The position numbers were made by a program, and so were the translations under genes. A stretch of 64,000 bases of DNA from Physella acuta. Its lineage: Eukaryota; Mollusca; Gastropoda; Physidae. The stretch is taken from positions 309,501-373,500 of the forward strand of contig NW_026732713.1 in assembly GCF_028476545.1 (NCBI RefSeq), given 5' to 3'. The notes beneath the pieces are model-generated. The model had not been told where the DNA came from and searched no databases. It saw only the letters and a list, made by a program, of their open reading frames with translations. Below are positions 24,236 through 37,368 of the stretch, piece after piece; position 1 is the first letter of the stretch, and each line of letters begins with the position of its first letter.

Positions 24236-25446
24236 CATGCAAAAAGAAGACAACCCTTATAGCGACCTCATTGCAACTAATGTACAAGTCCATATTTCTT
24301 TCTTGTTTTTTTTTTTTTTTTTTTAGACAAGGACAAAAATTATGACATGGCCGATTAGACCAGCAAACGAGGCCAAATAATTGTATGATAACATTAAAAA
24401 AAAATGGGGTCGCGGCATCTGATACAAGATAATTCCACATTACTATCTTTAGCCCTCAAGGCCGATAGTATCGTCAGGTGGAATGGTAACCTCTGGTATA
24501 ATTGGTATTAACATAGAGTTGTCGCCCAGCGCAGAGCCAGTTAATATGGCGAGTAATTAGTTCATATCGGAAGTACAAAGCGTTAAATTATTTCAATTCA
24601 GAAGAAATGTTTCCGAAATTACACTCTCTTGGTTTATGCTAAATTAAAAGTAATAGCACGTTTCCTAAACAAACAAAAAAACCCACATATTTCCCTGTTT
24701 GATCAAGTTTAAAAAAAAAAAAAATTATTTTTACGTGAAAAGAATTATGGCATGTTTTCGCAGTGGATGCTGGAAAATGAAGGCTAAACACAGGATTAAC
24801 GTGTTATATTTTTGTTTGGATTTTTCTTTCGTTATAAGCTTTGGATTCCATGAGGAGCATTATTCATCTCACACCCCTCTCAACCTCTGGGGAAGGGGGC
24901 AGAAGGGTGCTCTGTCCTGGCGGTTTGACCTCTGCCAGTGGTATGGATTTTCCCCTCATTTGCACAACAGTGATGGAGAAGAAAATGAAGACTGGGCGAC
25001 GGTAAACCGGGCGAGGGGCGGCTGACCTGGGCGAGGGTCGTTTGACTGGACGTCAGAGTTAAATATAGGCGTTTGAAAACATCATCAACAGCAACAAAAC
25101 AACGAATGACTTGAGTTGAAACAATATTTATAATATTTTAACCAAAATAATAAACAATTTAGAAAAAAAAGTGTGAAAATTTGAATTAAAAAAAATCAAC
25201 GTAGACCAAAGCATGAATATCAACCCAAACGTCTCGAGATGAGTTCCTTCAATGCGATCAATACTGCAGGTCATGGTACTTAAACACTCACCCCATTACA
25301 TGCGGGTAGAAAAGATAGACTTACATACACCTTAAAGGCTGCATAGACTTTTTAAAGAACCTTACAGTTGAAACATTTTTAAAAGTTCCTAATGAAAAAT
25401 AAACAAACGTTTAAATTCTTGTTTAGACCAATTGGGAAGATGAAAA
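24236..25446. other. intron 1 sequence without gene
   Basis: Unique sequence with poly-T and poly-A runs. Around 24890-25060 it is GC-rich, with a short repeated gggcgagggtcgtttgac-like motif. A frame of about 108 codons on the plus strand there resembles nothing known. Confidence 0.45.
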
Positions 25447-25615
25447 GGCCTCGGAATTAGAACTGATAGTGTGGTGAGCACTATACCCAGCCGCCTTTAC
25501 TTTCCCCAATGTAAGTAAGGTACCCAGCAGAGCTGGGTGGACTCAGGGACGCCCTAAAGTCATGCCCAAACCGAGATCCGAACTCGAGACTTATGGGCTA
25601 GCAACCACGACGTCC
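25447..25615 (-). mobile_element. tRNA-derived SINE, family B (distal end truncated)
   Basis: Minus-strand copy with cagccgcctttactttcccc, gagctgggtggactcaggga and the reverse of the B box (gatccgaactcgagac). The distal part with gaagtagagtt is missing. Confidence 0.82.
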
Positions 25616-26500
25616 AAAAAAAAAAAACTAATTTAAAAATAAACTAAATTTCAGGAAATAATATCAATGGTGAACAAGGCATTATAATACAGACATGCCC
25701 TTAGTTTTGTATCACGTTACGAAAAGAAGCTTTTAAAAAAAAAAAATCTTCTCCCATCTCATTTCCATATTTGAACAAACTATCCCCAGCCAATCGGCCA
25801 TTAAACGAGCATTCACAAAATCCATAGCCTCTATTTTAAACCCATTTTAATGTGGCTAAAATTACCTTGGATACCTCACACATCAACACACGCCCCAATC
25901 TTTGAACAAGGCTGTGAATGGGGTTTTTTTTAAAGGAAGCGACAAAAATAACAAACGGAACAATTTTTTTTTCAAAATCCCAATAGTTTTTAGCAATATT
26001 CCAATCAAGGCAAAAATGTGTTAATTAAAATTTAAAATCCCGAACCAAGTTGAAAGACATGCTGGGCTGTTGATCAGGTTTGAATGAGCCAATCAGAAGC
26101 TTTGTTTTTGTTCCGTTCTCACACTCGGAGTTTTCGCTTAATTAGCCGCCAACGACAGTATAAGATGGGAGAGGGATGGGGTAGTGGAATCATGGTAAAC
26201 TGTGTGAATGACAGTATCAGCGATGGTAAGATGGAGAAACGCAGTGATTAGAATTCACATCAGATGTGTAAGCTGAGAGGATGGTGGTCAAGATGTAATG
26301 AATTTAAAACTGAGTTTCTCAAGATAATGTGAAATCTAAATTACGAGAACTGAAAGCAGAGAATGCATAGTTGTACAGAGGTAAGTAGGCAACTTAAATG
26401 AGAGTTTTGAATAGGTGCTGTAAGAGCTATATTTTAAAAATTGTTGAATGTTACAGTGTTTATTTTTTCCCCGTTAGTAAACAAATTCTGATCAATCGCG
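25616..26500. other. intron 1 sequence without gene
   Basis: AT-rich unique sequence. No feature beyond homopolymer runs. Confidence 0.5.
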
Positions 26501-26556
26501 ATGGGGGAGGGGGAAGGGGGGGGGGGGGGAGGGAGGGAGGGGGGCAGGGGGTGGGG
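26501..26556. repeat. G-rich tract
   Basis: Nearly pure G with occasional A over more than 50 bases, including several runs of four or more G. This could fold as a G-quadruplex on the plus strand. Confidence 0.9.
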
Positions 26557-26730
26557 TAACTAATGCCACATAAAACTTTCTACAAAGTCTTATGAGACAT
26601 ACAGTTTTCTAGAAATCAAGTTTTATGTGAAATTCAACTTTCTACTGATAAAGTATTGGCTGGCATACAACTTTCTGCAGGAGAAATTGTGTTGTGAGTT
26701 AAAACATACACAAAACACAACTCTTGTCTA

Positions 26731-26884
26731 AGTCCCTCAGTCCACCCAGCTCTGATGGGTACTTGACTCATGTTAGGCAAAGTAAAGGCAGCTGGGCATA
26801 ATGCTGACCACATTATCTCTTCATATTCTGAGGTCACAGAAACAAATGAACTCTACCTCATGGATCGTCAAGTTCAAAAAGGGA
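26731..26884 (+). mobile_element. SINE family B, head-truncated
   Basis: Contains gtccacccagctctgatggg, aaaggcagctgggcataatg and catggatcgtcaagttcaaa. It lacks the tRNA-like head. Confidence 0.8.
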
Positions 26885-27107
26885 ACTTTAGTTTTTTGTG
26901 TGACACGATATCTATAAGGGGACCAGCAATCGAATCCTGTGGGAAATCTTGGCCCACACATTACGTCCTCTCAACCAGCAATTCTTTTTTTTTTGTTTGA
27001 AGACGCCAGCAAATATAGAATCGTGGAAGGTGCGGTAGTAAGAGTAAAGAAAAAAATAGTTTTTTTTTTTTTTTTGGGGGGGGGGAGATATTGGATGTGT
27101 GGAATGG

Positions 27108-27290
27108 GGAATTCTGAGGATATGCAAAGTAGGGAAGAAACGGGAGAGTGGGAGTGGGGGTGGAGGAAGGGGTGGAAATGGGGAACTCTGAGGATATGCA
27201 AAGTAGGGAAGAAACGGGAGAGTGGGGGTGGAGGAAGGGGTGGAAATGGGGAATTCTGAGGATATGCAAAGTAGGGAAGAAACGGAGGGG
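27108..27290. repeat. 68-74 bp direct repeat, three copies
   Basis: Three copies of a G-rich unit containing attctgaggatatgcaaag and tagggaagaaacgg, beginning at about 27111, 27185 and 27253. Preceded by a T-run/G-run junction at 27060-27085. Confidence 0.9.
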
Positions 27291-27299
27291 TGGGGATAG

Positions 27300-27785
27300 T
27301 ATGGTCAGGGGAATTGATGATGTGTGTGGGAAAAATGGAGAGTGGGGATAAATATAAAGTGGGGAGGAAAATCGAGGGTGGGTCTGGAAGAAAATAAAAA
27401 GGAAAATAAGGGACGAAGTTAAAACAAAGTATGTTGTTTTCTTATAAAAAATGTCATATCTCGAAGATTTTAAAGATATTTTTATGGAAAACTATCATAA
27501 ACGTCAGCTGTAAAGAAGACAGATGTTTACAATTTTGAAACAAGACAACAGCATCAAGACAAATACGACACAATCATTTGTTGGATATTATTTTTATTCC
27601 GCCTGTTGAAGATAAAAGATCTGTCAAATATTTGCGTAATACTTATTTAATGCGTACACAATACCTTCACAGTTCAAGACAGAACTACATTATGATTACA
27701 TTTCAAATCAGCACGCTTAATGGTTAGCCAAAACGGTTAGTTCGACAGTAAGCTCTTTAACACAATCAATGATTGTTTTTATTCA
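27300..27785. other. intron 1 sequence without gene
   Basis: Unique AT-rich sequence. Nothing recognised. Confidence 0.5.
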
Positions 27786-27788
27786 TCA

Positions 27789-27790
<2 letters not shown>

Positions 27791-27871
<81 letters not shown>

Positions 27872-28102
27872 TATATTGAGAGAGAGAGAAATAAATAGAT
27901 ACAGACAGACAGGTAGGTAGGAAGGTAGGTAGGTGGGTAGATAGATAGGCAGATAGAGACGAACAGACAGACAGACAGACAGACAGAACGACCGACCGAC
28001 TGACAGACAGGTAGGTAGATAGGCAGATACATAGACAGAAAGGCAAACAGACAGACACACAGACACAGACAGACAGACAGACAGACACAGACAGACAGAC
28101 AA

Positions 28103-28199
<97 letters not shown>
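27791..28199. repeat. compound (TA)n / (GATA)-(GACA)n microsatellite
   Basis: A TA tract (27791-27876) passes through agag and aggtaggt steps into GATA/GACA units. It ends in a pure run of about 25 agac units (28104-28199). Long Cys/Ser/Val-rich frames on the minus strand are artefacts of this tetranucleotide. Confidence 0.97.
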
Positions 28200-28810
28200 T
28201 ATGAAAGACTACCAACAGCGATCTTACTGTCTTACAACTACACCCCCCCCCCCCCCACATTCATCACGACATACGTCAGATTTCCAGCACGTCACCAACA
28301 AAAAAGCGTATCCTCTCCTAGATTTCGACACACACCGTGCAGCTAATGGAGCCGAGCCGACACTCAAACAGCGAGCTGTACACACGCTCTACTCCCATTA
28401 TCGCATTAGCTCCAATACAAATCTCTTAATGGCTTTTAATACATATCCTCTACCGCGACCCGGAGAGAGAGAGAAAGAAAAAGGTATGATTTGGGGTCTT
28501 GGAATAAGGTGGAAACTATTGTTTTACGAGTCTATTCAAATGGCTTTTTTATTTTTATTTTTTTATTATTCAAACTGAAAAAAAAATGAAGAAAAAAATT
28601 CGGGAAATTTGAAACCCACAGTGTTTTGAAGACATGCATTATGCATTATCTACTTTACCACGCGCCAACAGCTTTTCCAATCAACGTAAAATCAATCACG
28701 CCGTTTAAAAGCCGGAAGCAATCAAGGCTTACCAATAGCCAGGATACGACGCCTATAAAAAAGGTAATTCAGGGGAAAACGGGCCAAACCATCATTTAAC
28801 CAACTTGGCC
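28200..28810. other. intron 1 sequence without gene
   Basis: Unique sequence with a C-run at about 28242. A 125-codon plus frame (28201-28578) begins in the microsatellite edge and has no recognisable domain. Confidence 0.45.
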
Positions 28811-28814
28811 GTGC

Positions 28815-29035
28815 TATTATTTCACCCTATCCCTGCAATATAACCATCACACCACAATCCAAAACATTATTTCGCCACCCAGTCCATACCATCAAATTTA
28901 CCACCCCGGCCATACCATCATTTGACCACCCCGGCCATACCATCATCTCACCACCCAGTCCATACCATCATCTCACCATCCCGGCCATACCATCATTTAA
29001 CCAACTCGGCCATACCATCATTTCACCACCTTAGT
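28815..29035. repeat. 25-bp minisatellite
   Basis: About eight copies of a 25-bp unit with core ccataccatcatttcaccac and cccgg, more diverged at the left end. Confidence 0.9.
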
Positions 29036-29348
29036 GAGCTCTTCTAAACTTCCTTGTATATACTTATATTACAATGACATGGCACTTCCAATGAAATCGA
29101 AGTATAGAAATATATAACTTTGTGACAAAACCGCTTTTTTTTTTCGAGAACACTCACAGAAGCTAAAAATTCGACGAATTCGCTTTATGAAAATACGATA
29201 TAAATTGATCAAATTCTGATGGTGTTTGAGAAATTGGGAAATAAGGTTAAGTAACCCGGTTACAGAAAAGCGTTTAAAAGTTTATATAAATCTCTTTACG
29301 GGAGCTAATACTTATATATAAATTGTCGCCCAGATAACTGAAACGGTA

Positions 29349-29694
29349 GGGGTCGGCGTGGTCGAGTCGGTAAAGCTCATGGTTGCTAAACCGAAAAGTC
29401 TCGAGTTCGAACCCTCGGGCACATGAGGCTCGTTAGCTGGGGACAGCCACTCTTCTAGGAGAGACAACTCCAAAATCAAACAACTGCTGCCTTGTAGTTT
29501 GTTCTTGGATGGACAAAGTCTATGGAAGCAAATCCAAAAAGAAAAGCAGGCTGAAATCTGAGTCAATGGCCTCAATGGCGCATAACCAGTTGACACGTAA
29601 TCCTTAATTGTGATGGAAGCATGGTCGAGTTCAAACCCTCTGGCAGATAAGGCTCGATCCCTCCCAACACTAAAAATTAAGAACGAAGAAGAAG
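29349..29694 (+). mobile_element. tRNA-derived SINE, family A (full length, rearranged tail)
   Basis: Best-preserved head: tggtcgagtcggtaaagctc (A box) and gagttcgaaccctcgggc (B box). The body runs through ttagctggggacagccac and gaaaagcaggctgaaatc to a tail ending attaagaacgaagaagaag. Within the tail a second, diverged piece of the head (ggtcgagttcaaaccctctg) is inserted at about 29621-29640, absent from the copy at 10074. Confidence 0.88.
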
Positions 29695-31350
29695 ACTGAA
29701 AGGGTACTCAAATTATCGGTACTTTAGAAACTGGATAAAGAGTTATATTTCGATATGGGGTTGTTTTGTTTTTTTTTCACTTTTACAATACTTCCTAATA
29801 TTTGTTTTTACTTACTATCCTTTTAGCCACAGTACACCTCCAGCAGACAAACAAAAAGTTTAAACCCAAAGCAAAAGAACGAAACAAGCAACAACACGCC
29901 ATCACCCAAGTCTGTTGCATGCGATTTGGACGTGAAAAATAAAATAAATCAGCTGTCAATGGAGACGGTGATGTTTGATGAAGATTAGAACAAGATCGCG
30001 TAGGAAATGGGAGTTCCTGCCAGAAAGGGTTCTCAGGATCCGGAATAATTCTGGAATTTATATTCACCGCGATGATTTGATGTCGCTGGTCCATATGAAG
30101 CTAGGCTTAGGATAAAAGTGCAGTTGGGCATTGTGTTGGCACTTCCTGGAACGTGTTTGGTTAACTAGTTTCCGTAGAACTCACTCTTCTGACGATTGTT
30201 TTTTTTTTTACTTGAGAATATCAAATGAGCCACACTGATTGTTCTAACGGTCGAAACACCATTTAAACTTATTGTACACGATTTTTTTTTTCATTTGCCT
30301 TAGTACAAACTCTTTTACCATAGCGTTACACAATAGCATTATAATTTAGGGAAAAAAATCGCTTAGTTTAAAGGTGTTGGATTGAAGATCTTATATTCAT
30401 TACATGTGATTACATGATAAACAAAACCCACAGATTACTAGGGATATGTTGTATAAAGTATAAGACATCTTTATGTAATGTAACACCCTTTTAGCAGTAG
30501 GCTTTATGAGTTGTTTGAAATGATATTATTATTCCGGTATTGTAAAGTTGGTAAAAAATAAAGAAAAAAGGAACAGTTGACTAAAGTTAGTGAAATAAGA
30601 ACAGTGTTTCTAAAATTAGATACATTGAGAACGTGGCTCTAAAATGATTTCTTTTTTAAAAATGGTTCTTATCTACGCTGAAACATTGGTGCGAGCATTG
30701 TCGTATACACCGAGTGAGTGATGTGAAGATGATCTTCAGCATTACATGCTTAATACGGAGTGCTGAAGAATGCGATTTCCTCTTTAGTCAAAAATGTCGT
30801 ACATGAGCATTCTACTAGTCTTGTTACATATCAGGAATTGAACCCAGCAAGAAAAACTGACAACCCTCCCTATCCCAGCACAACACGACACCAAACCCGC
30901 AAGCGACTCAACCACAACGCGTCCACTGGCATTTTATTTTATTACAACTGAGATCTTCGATGCTCATACAATCTAGCTGGAAACAGGTGACAGAAACAAA
31001 AATAGAAATTATTTCCGGGAGTTTTTCCACACAAGACGTCGACAGCAGATGTTTGCCCTCCTAAAGATGACGTGAGATGGGGGAAAGTGGGTGGAATATT
31101 GACGTTTTAAGCTGTTTTCTTTACCACATCCTCTGTCGAACGAAAATAACTGTTTTTTTTTAAGAAGGGGTTATTATTTAATATCTATAAAATCAATAAC
31201 TTGCTAGAGTTTCAAGAACAAACACGTCATTGGAACGGGAAGGGTGTGGGGAAAACACCCTACTTTAGTTTCTGTTAACGTCACTACTGAAAGTGCGAGG
31301 AAAATACACGACGCAAGCAAAAATGGCCTTCAACAGCATGTCAAAATAAG
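29695..31350. other. intron 1 sequence without gene
   Basis: Unique AT-rich sequence. Short open frames (for example 29795-30094 minus) lack recognisable domains, and no splice-consistent exon of complexin is expected here. Confidence 0.45.
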
Positions 31351-31351
31351 T

Positions 31352-31925
<574 letters not shown>

Positions 31926-32930
31926 AAGCCCAAATTGTCCGATTCACTTTGTTGGGATTTGTATACATCTAGCTGCAGATTTTTTTTTTCTAAACATAAC
32001 ACAGTTACTTTACTGTCTGTTACTACATGCTATTTTCAATCAGTGGTTTTTTAAAAGCAAAAGACAACAACACGGTTTAACAAGAATCCAGCCATTATTT
32101 GATACCGCTCGGTCGCTTTGACTACCCTACATAAACAACACATTATTCCCAGAGCGACCATCTTCAAAGAGCTGCGCACAAAAACAAAAAAAAAAAACAT
32201 CTAGTCCCAAGCCTCGAAACTACCCTCGGTCGTAATTGCACGTGCGTGACTACCTCACGCGATTCTGGTCAGAAAGTCGCCGAGCGTAAAAAATGCTAAC
32301 ACCCAGTTAGCAGCTGAGCTCGGAGCCGGCGACACTAGGCGATCTGTTAATGTCTGCGTGGGTTTAGTGTTGGTTGGCAGCTTTCTGCATGGGGGTTGGT
32401 ACAGGGGGGGGGGGGGTCATCACGTGATACGGTACCGTGAGCTGTGAAGTACATACATCGTAGACAGCATCAAGGGTTGGATGGTAGATTTTAAAATTCT
32501 ATGTTGACCAACATTCTGATTGTTGGAATCACATCATTGCTTTGCCGCACACCTATATTATGCTTCAGTTAACATCGTTTTAAAATATTCGCATTAAATA
32601 TACCCTATTGACCACAGTTGACTTAAGAGACGAACTTAGATTTCTATAATTTGATGACAAAGACAAACTAATGAATACTACCAATGTAAAGTAATACCCT
32701 CGGATGAAAACTTTCCCTTCTTTCTTATCTTCCCCCACAAGATCAGTACATAGGTCCTACCCTGTATCGAACACAGACCACCCTCTCAGGTACAATACAT
32801 TTATTTTCTTCTACGCAAGGTACCAGATATGCTAGGACCCTACATCGAGCTCAGGCCTCCCCTCATGAGTGAGGAACTTCTCCCCTTTACCATATCACAA
32901 CGGCCACATCATAGATTAGAACACATAAAT
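31926..32930. other. intron 1 sequence without gene
   Basis: Unique sequence with a G-run near 32405. No coding or RNA feature recognised. Confidence 0.5.
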
Positions 32931-32934
32931 CATG

Positions 32935-33300
32935 AGTGATAACTTCCCCTCCACTCCACCAATCACAGGATCACCACTGCCCCTCCACACAGACCTCCCC
33001 TACCCCCCCACCAATCACAAGATCACCACCACCCCCTCCACAAAGACCTCCCCTCCCCCCACCAATCACAAGATCACCACCGCCCCTCCACACAGACCTC
33101 CCCTCCCCCACCAATCACAAGATCACCACCGCCCCTCCTCACAGACCTCCCCACATGAGTGAGACCCCCCCCTCAACTCTACCAATCACAAGATCACCAC
33201 CGCCCCTCCTCACAGACCTCCCCACATGAGTGAGACCCCCCCTCAACTCTACCAATCACAAGATCACCACCGCCCCTCCACACAGACCTCCCCACACGGG
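32935..33300. repeat. C-rich minisatellite (about 40-70 bp units)
   Basis: Seven copies of accaatcacaagatcaccac plus cgcccctccacacagacctc, some with an added cccacatgagtgagac segment, giving two unit lengths. Strongly C-rich on the plus strand. Confidence 0.92.
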
Positions 33301-35640
33301 ACCCTCATCCCCAGCGACGACCAAATTGAATTCAATAGTTGAAATGTTTGCAGTACTCCGCCATCACGACAGGAGGGGGTAACTCTCAGATCCAAGACTA
33401 TTGATTTGACTTTGGAGTTTCCCCTCGGATTCGGATCACATCAGGACGAGCCATTTACTTACCACGTCACGTAACGTCACAGGGGGGGGGGGGGGCTTGT
33501 TACAAATCAATGTCCCGGGGAGTGCGGCCATCTCTTAAAAAAATAATAATAACCCTCGACAAAGTTTTAATTACTTGGAAAAAAAACATTGCCGGCACTG
33601 GTGTTTACGTTTGTATTAATGGGAAAATAATGGCAGGGGAGATTAATGTTCGGGAAATTATTATTTCCTGTACATGTTAACATATTGTTATTCTACGTGT
33701 ATTGTTTTAACGGCGTCGATTTTATTTCATACATTGGAATCTATCGGTTGTTATAATTATGTAAAACAAAAAATAATTAAACGCTAATGAGAAAATTAGT
33801 TTAAAATCTCAAACTGCCCATAGAAGCTTAAATGACATACTTGTGGAGTGGTTAGTAGAAGCATAGTAGGCACATACTTAAGGAATGTGATTATTAGGGG
33901 TATAAAGGGCACACACATGTTGAACGTGCTTATGTGCGACAAATGTACACATGTGCTTTGTCAATTAGAGTAGACACCTGTTATAAACACGTTACCAATA
34001 CGACTTTCAGTATCATTACTTTGAATATTTTAGTGCATTGATTCCCTCTTCACCAAAGGATGGAGTTTCCAAAACGCCAAGAAGACACCCTGAATAAATC
34101 TATTTCATCTATTCAGCACACTACGGTGTTTCCATGTTCGTTTTTTTTTTTCTCCATCGGAGATAAAGTTGTCTAGGATCGAACGCGGGGACCAAACATT
34201 TAAATGTGATAAAAAGATATCGAGCGTGTTTGAACGGGAAAATAAATATCAATAAATTGTGAAGATGGGGATGAGACTCGGGGAGGTGGGGGGGGGGGGG
34301 GGGGGGGGTGAGACTGGGGTGACCCTAATCCTGCTGCACTCGGACGTCCCCTCCAGCCCCTCCCGTGGGGAGAGAGATCGGGTTGAGTGCCCCTCATCCC
34401 GGGCTGATGTTATAGCCGGCTGTATCAGAGATATACGTCCATGTGTGTAAGCCTCGAGACGTCTTGTCTTATCTTAGAATACGTCCAGAAGGAAACTGGG
34501 AATATGCAATGTCCGGTTGGGGTGGGGGGGGTGGGGGGGGGGAGTTCGAGGGGAAAAAACATGTCTATTTTTTAAAACAAAATCCGAGCATTTTCTCTAA
34601 GTATAAGTAAAAGATGATGTGTATTTCTCGTTTCCTACTACTCTAAAAACGCCACATTTTCCCAAGAGGTATCTAATATAGAGTTGTTTTGTCTTTGGGC
34701 ATCATGTTGTTGTGAGTGTAAAATTCTAAAACCGGTCTAGTTGTATATTTTTTAATACGTGTATTCGTGTTTATTAATGCATAAAAATAGGAATAAATAA
34801 TGGCCAGTCAGTTCATGTTTATGATGCCTGAACGAACAATAATAACTAACAACTTCTTGATGTATCTTGAGCTTACTACTATATAAAAATAAACAAGGTA
34901 CCTGTAAGTATAATGAGATTATGCTATTCCGTGCCAACTACTAATGTAAGTAAGCACGGCTAAAGTAAGTGTAATGGGATTATGTTATACTGTACCTACT
35001 ACTATGTAAGTAAACAAGGCTGATGTAAGTGTAATGAGATTAAAAACGGCCAGATCTAGAACCCCATGGCACCGTCAACATTAATTAGATACATTTCATC
35101 TCTAAAAAAAATGCTTCCATATGCAACCCCTTATCCAATTATAAATACACAAAAGTTGTTGAGTCTCAATTTTTGTTTAATATTTTGAACACAAAAAAGG
35201 CGAGTTGTATCCGCCATTATTGGATGTCATCAACTATGATATATACCAGATCTTGATTTTGTGAAAGTATGAAAGCGAGCCTTTTAAATTATAAGCATAA
35301 AGGATTGACGTATTTTCCTGAATAAACTTTCAAATTTGGCGAACATAAAAGAAAAATTAATAAGTTTTATAAAGCCATGTTTGGATAAAAGGATCGCCAT
35401 GAATGTCAGCTTGTCAGATGAGTCATGTGTATGAAACATACAAACTTTTGTGAAAACAGACAGCAATATGAAACTTTTGTGACAGGGACATGAAATTCAG
35501 AAACATTTGTTAAGAGAGACATGGACATAAAGCGTACACACATGTGTTAAGAGAGACATAATAGTCAGAAAGTTTTGTTATTAAGGAAGACATAGACATT
35601 CAACTCAGAAGCACTTGTTACTGTGGGCATAAAGCACACG
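33301..35640. other. intron 1 sequence without gene
   Basis: Mostly unique AT-rich sequence. G-runs at about 33481, 34290 and 34530. A GC-rich block at 34259-34450 is open on both strands but has no recognised motif. Near 34890-35040 gtaagtgtaatgagattatg is repeated three times. Confidence 0.45.
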
Positions 35641-36030
35641 GGAGCCGGAAGTTTTCCCGAAAGACACTTGCCCGAAAGCCGTTTGCCCGAAGGCCGATTT
35701 GCCGAATGGACACTTGTCCATGTGCCACAAATGCCCGAATGGACACAAATTTTAATAAGTCTTTAGCTATCGTTGCCCGAATGCCACAAATGCCCTCAAG
35801 CTACTTCCCCGAAGGCCGTTTGCCCGAAAACAAAATGTTAATTTATAAGATAAGTTAGAATAACCAATAGACATTCTTAATCAATTCAAGTTTGACATTT
35901 TGATAATCAACACACTTCTAAGCATAAAAACAAATGTGTTTATTTTTTCAAATATCGGGAAAATGTCCATTCGGGCATTTGTCGCATTCGGGCAATTCTC
36001 GCATTCGGGCAAGGATAGCTAAGGGTAATA
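35640..36030. mobile_element. fold-back element with cccgaa/ttcggg motifs
   Basis: The left half (35650-35835) holds about eight cccgaa-type motifs (acttgcccgaaagccgtttg and similar); the right half (35950-36010) holds their reverse complements (attcgggcaattctcgcatt). The segment ctttagctatcgttgcccga at 35760 pairs with the reverse complement of the right end (attcgggcaaggatagctaa). It has about 110 AT-rich bases in the middle and no coding frame. I infer a non-autonomous DNA transposon or fold-back element; no target duplication was settled. Confidence 0.6.
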
Positions 36031-36773
36031 GCTTGGACTACTGATATGCATCAGTATTAATTTGAACAATATGAAAAAAAATTAGCAACAAATACATTTT
36101 ACATATTAAAACAAAAACATTTGCAGTCTAAATTTTCAAAAAGAGGAGAATAAAAACATATTGACGTCAGCAACGCTTATATTTTTTTGACAAAAAAAAC
36201 ATCGTTCCAAGTCCCAGATGTTTGTTATTTCTAGACTACAAGTTTTGGCCATCCCTCTACTCGACGGTACTAGTTTATCATCGATTTTTTGGGGGGTTCG
36301 GGAATCAAAGGGCTGGGCGAGTAGTCGGACTTGGCGCAATGAAAGTGTGTTTAGCATTCCATCTGCAAGTCAAGTTCTGACGTCATTTCCCTTCTATCAG
36401 AGCCCGGACAAAAAATTTAAAGTACAAAATATGGCGTTTTAAAAAAGTTAAAAGATTATTTTTTTTTTCTTTTTAATGGAACACGTAAAGAAATTGTGAT
36501 TTAGAAATTTGGGAGATTTTTAAATTTTTTTTTTTTATAAAACGATGATAACGGAAATTATGGTTTGAGGCGAGAGAGAAAAAAAATCGGACATAATAAT
36601 AGAGAATTATTTTCCGGCACATAGACAAAAATCGATAGACATTCGAGAGGGGGGCTAGCAGTATGCCCAGTGTTGACCCGTGTCATGGAACCAGGCAAGA
36701 AGCCAGAAAGTATGGTGTATCGTATGTGTTGAGTTAACCTGGTAGCTATTCACATACATGTTTCTTTGTACTA

Positions 36774-36775
<2 letters not shown>
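36031..36775. other. intron 1 sequence without gene
   Basis: Unique sequence. 36136-36442 is open on both strands (73 and 74 codons) but matches no family I know. Nothing else seen. Confidence 0.45.
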
Positions 36776-36778
<3 letters not shown>

Positions 36779-36865
<87 letters not shown>

Positions 36866-36904
36866 CGTTACATAAATGCATACAACTGTACATAATAACA
36901 CATG

Positions 36905-36988
<84 letters not shown>
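36779..36988. repeat. two (TA)n microsatellites
   Basis: TA tracts at 36779-36865 and 36910-36988, separated by about 45 unique bases (cgttacataaatgcatacaa). Confidence 0.96.
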
Positions 36989-36992
<4 letters not shown>

Positions 36993-37167
36993 GTAATCTA
37001 CATATATAACGGAGGGAGTGTTTGAGTTTAATATGAACATGGACAGCTAGTGTTAACGTGTAAGACATATTGCTTATAATTCATATTGTCATTGTGTCAT
37101 CTTTGTGACAAATACTAGTATCATTCTAACTAAAGTTGTAAAAAGAAAATTGCAGTTTATTTTAGTT

Positions 37168-37368
37168 GAATATAATACTCAATTTGTCAAGAAAATAATA
37201 TTCAGTTTGTCAAGAATATAATATTAAGTTTGTCAAGAATATAATACTCAGTTTGTCAAGAAAATAATATTCAGTTTGTCAAGAATATAATACTCAGTTT
37301 GTCAAGAATATAATACTCAGTTTGTCAAAAATATAATACTCAGTTTGTCAAGAATATAATACTCAGTA
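37168..37368. repeat. 23-bp minisatellite
   Basis: Nine copies of a 23-bp unit with core gtttgtcaagaatataata plus ctca. gtttgtcaag recurs at 37205, 37228 and 37251. Confidence 0.94.

Noticed and set aside
27766-28260. Cys/Ser/Val-rich 164-codon frame
   Set aside because: Translation of (GACA)n and (TA)n microsatellite.
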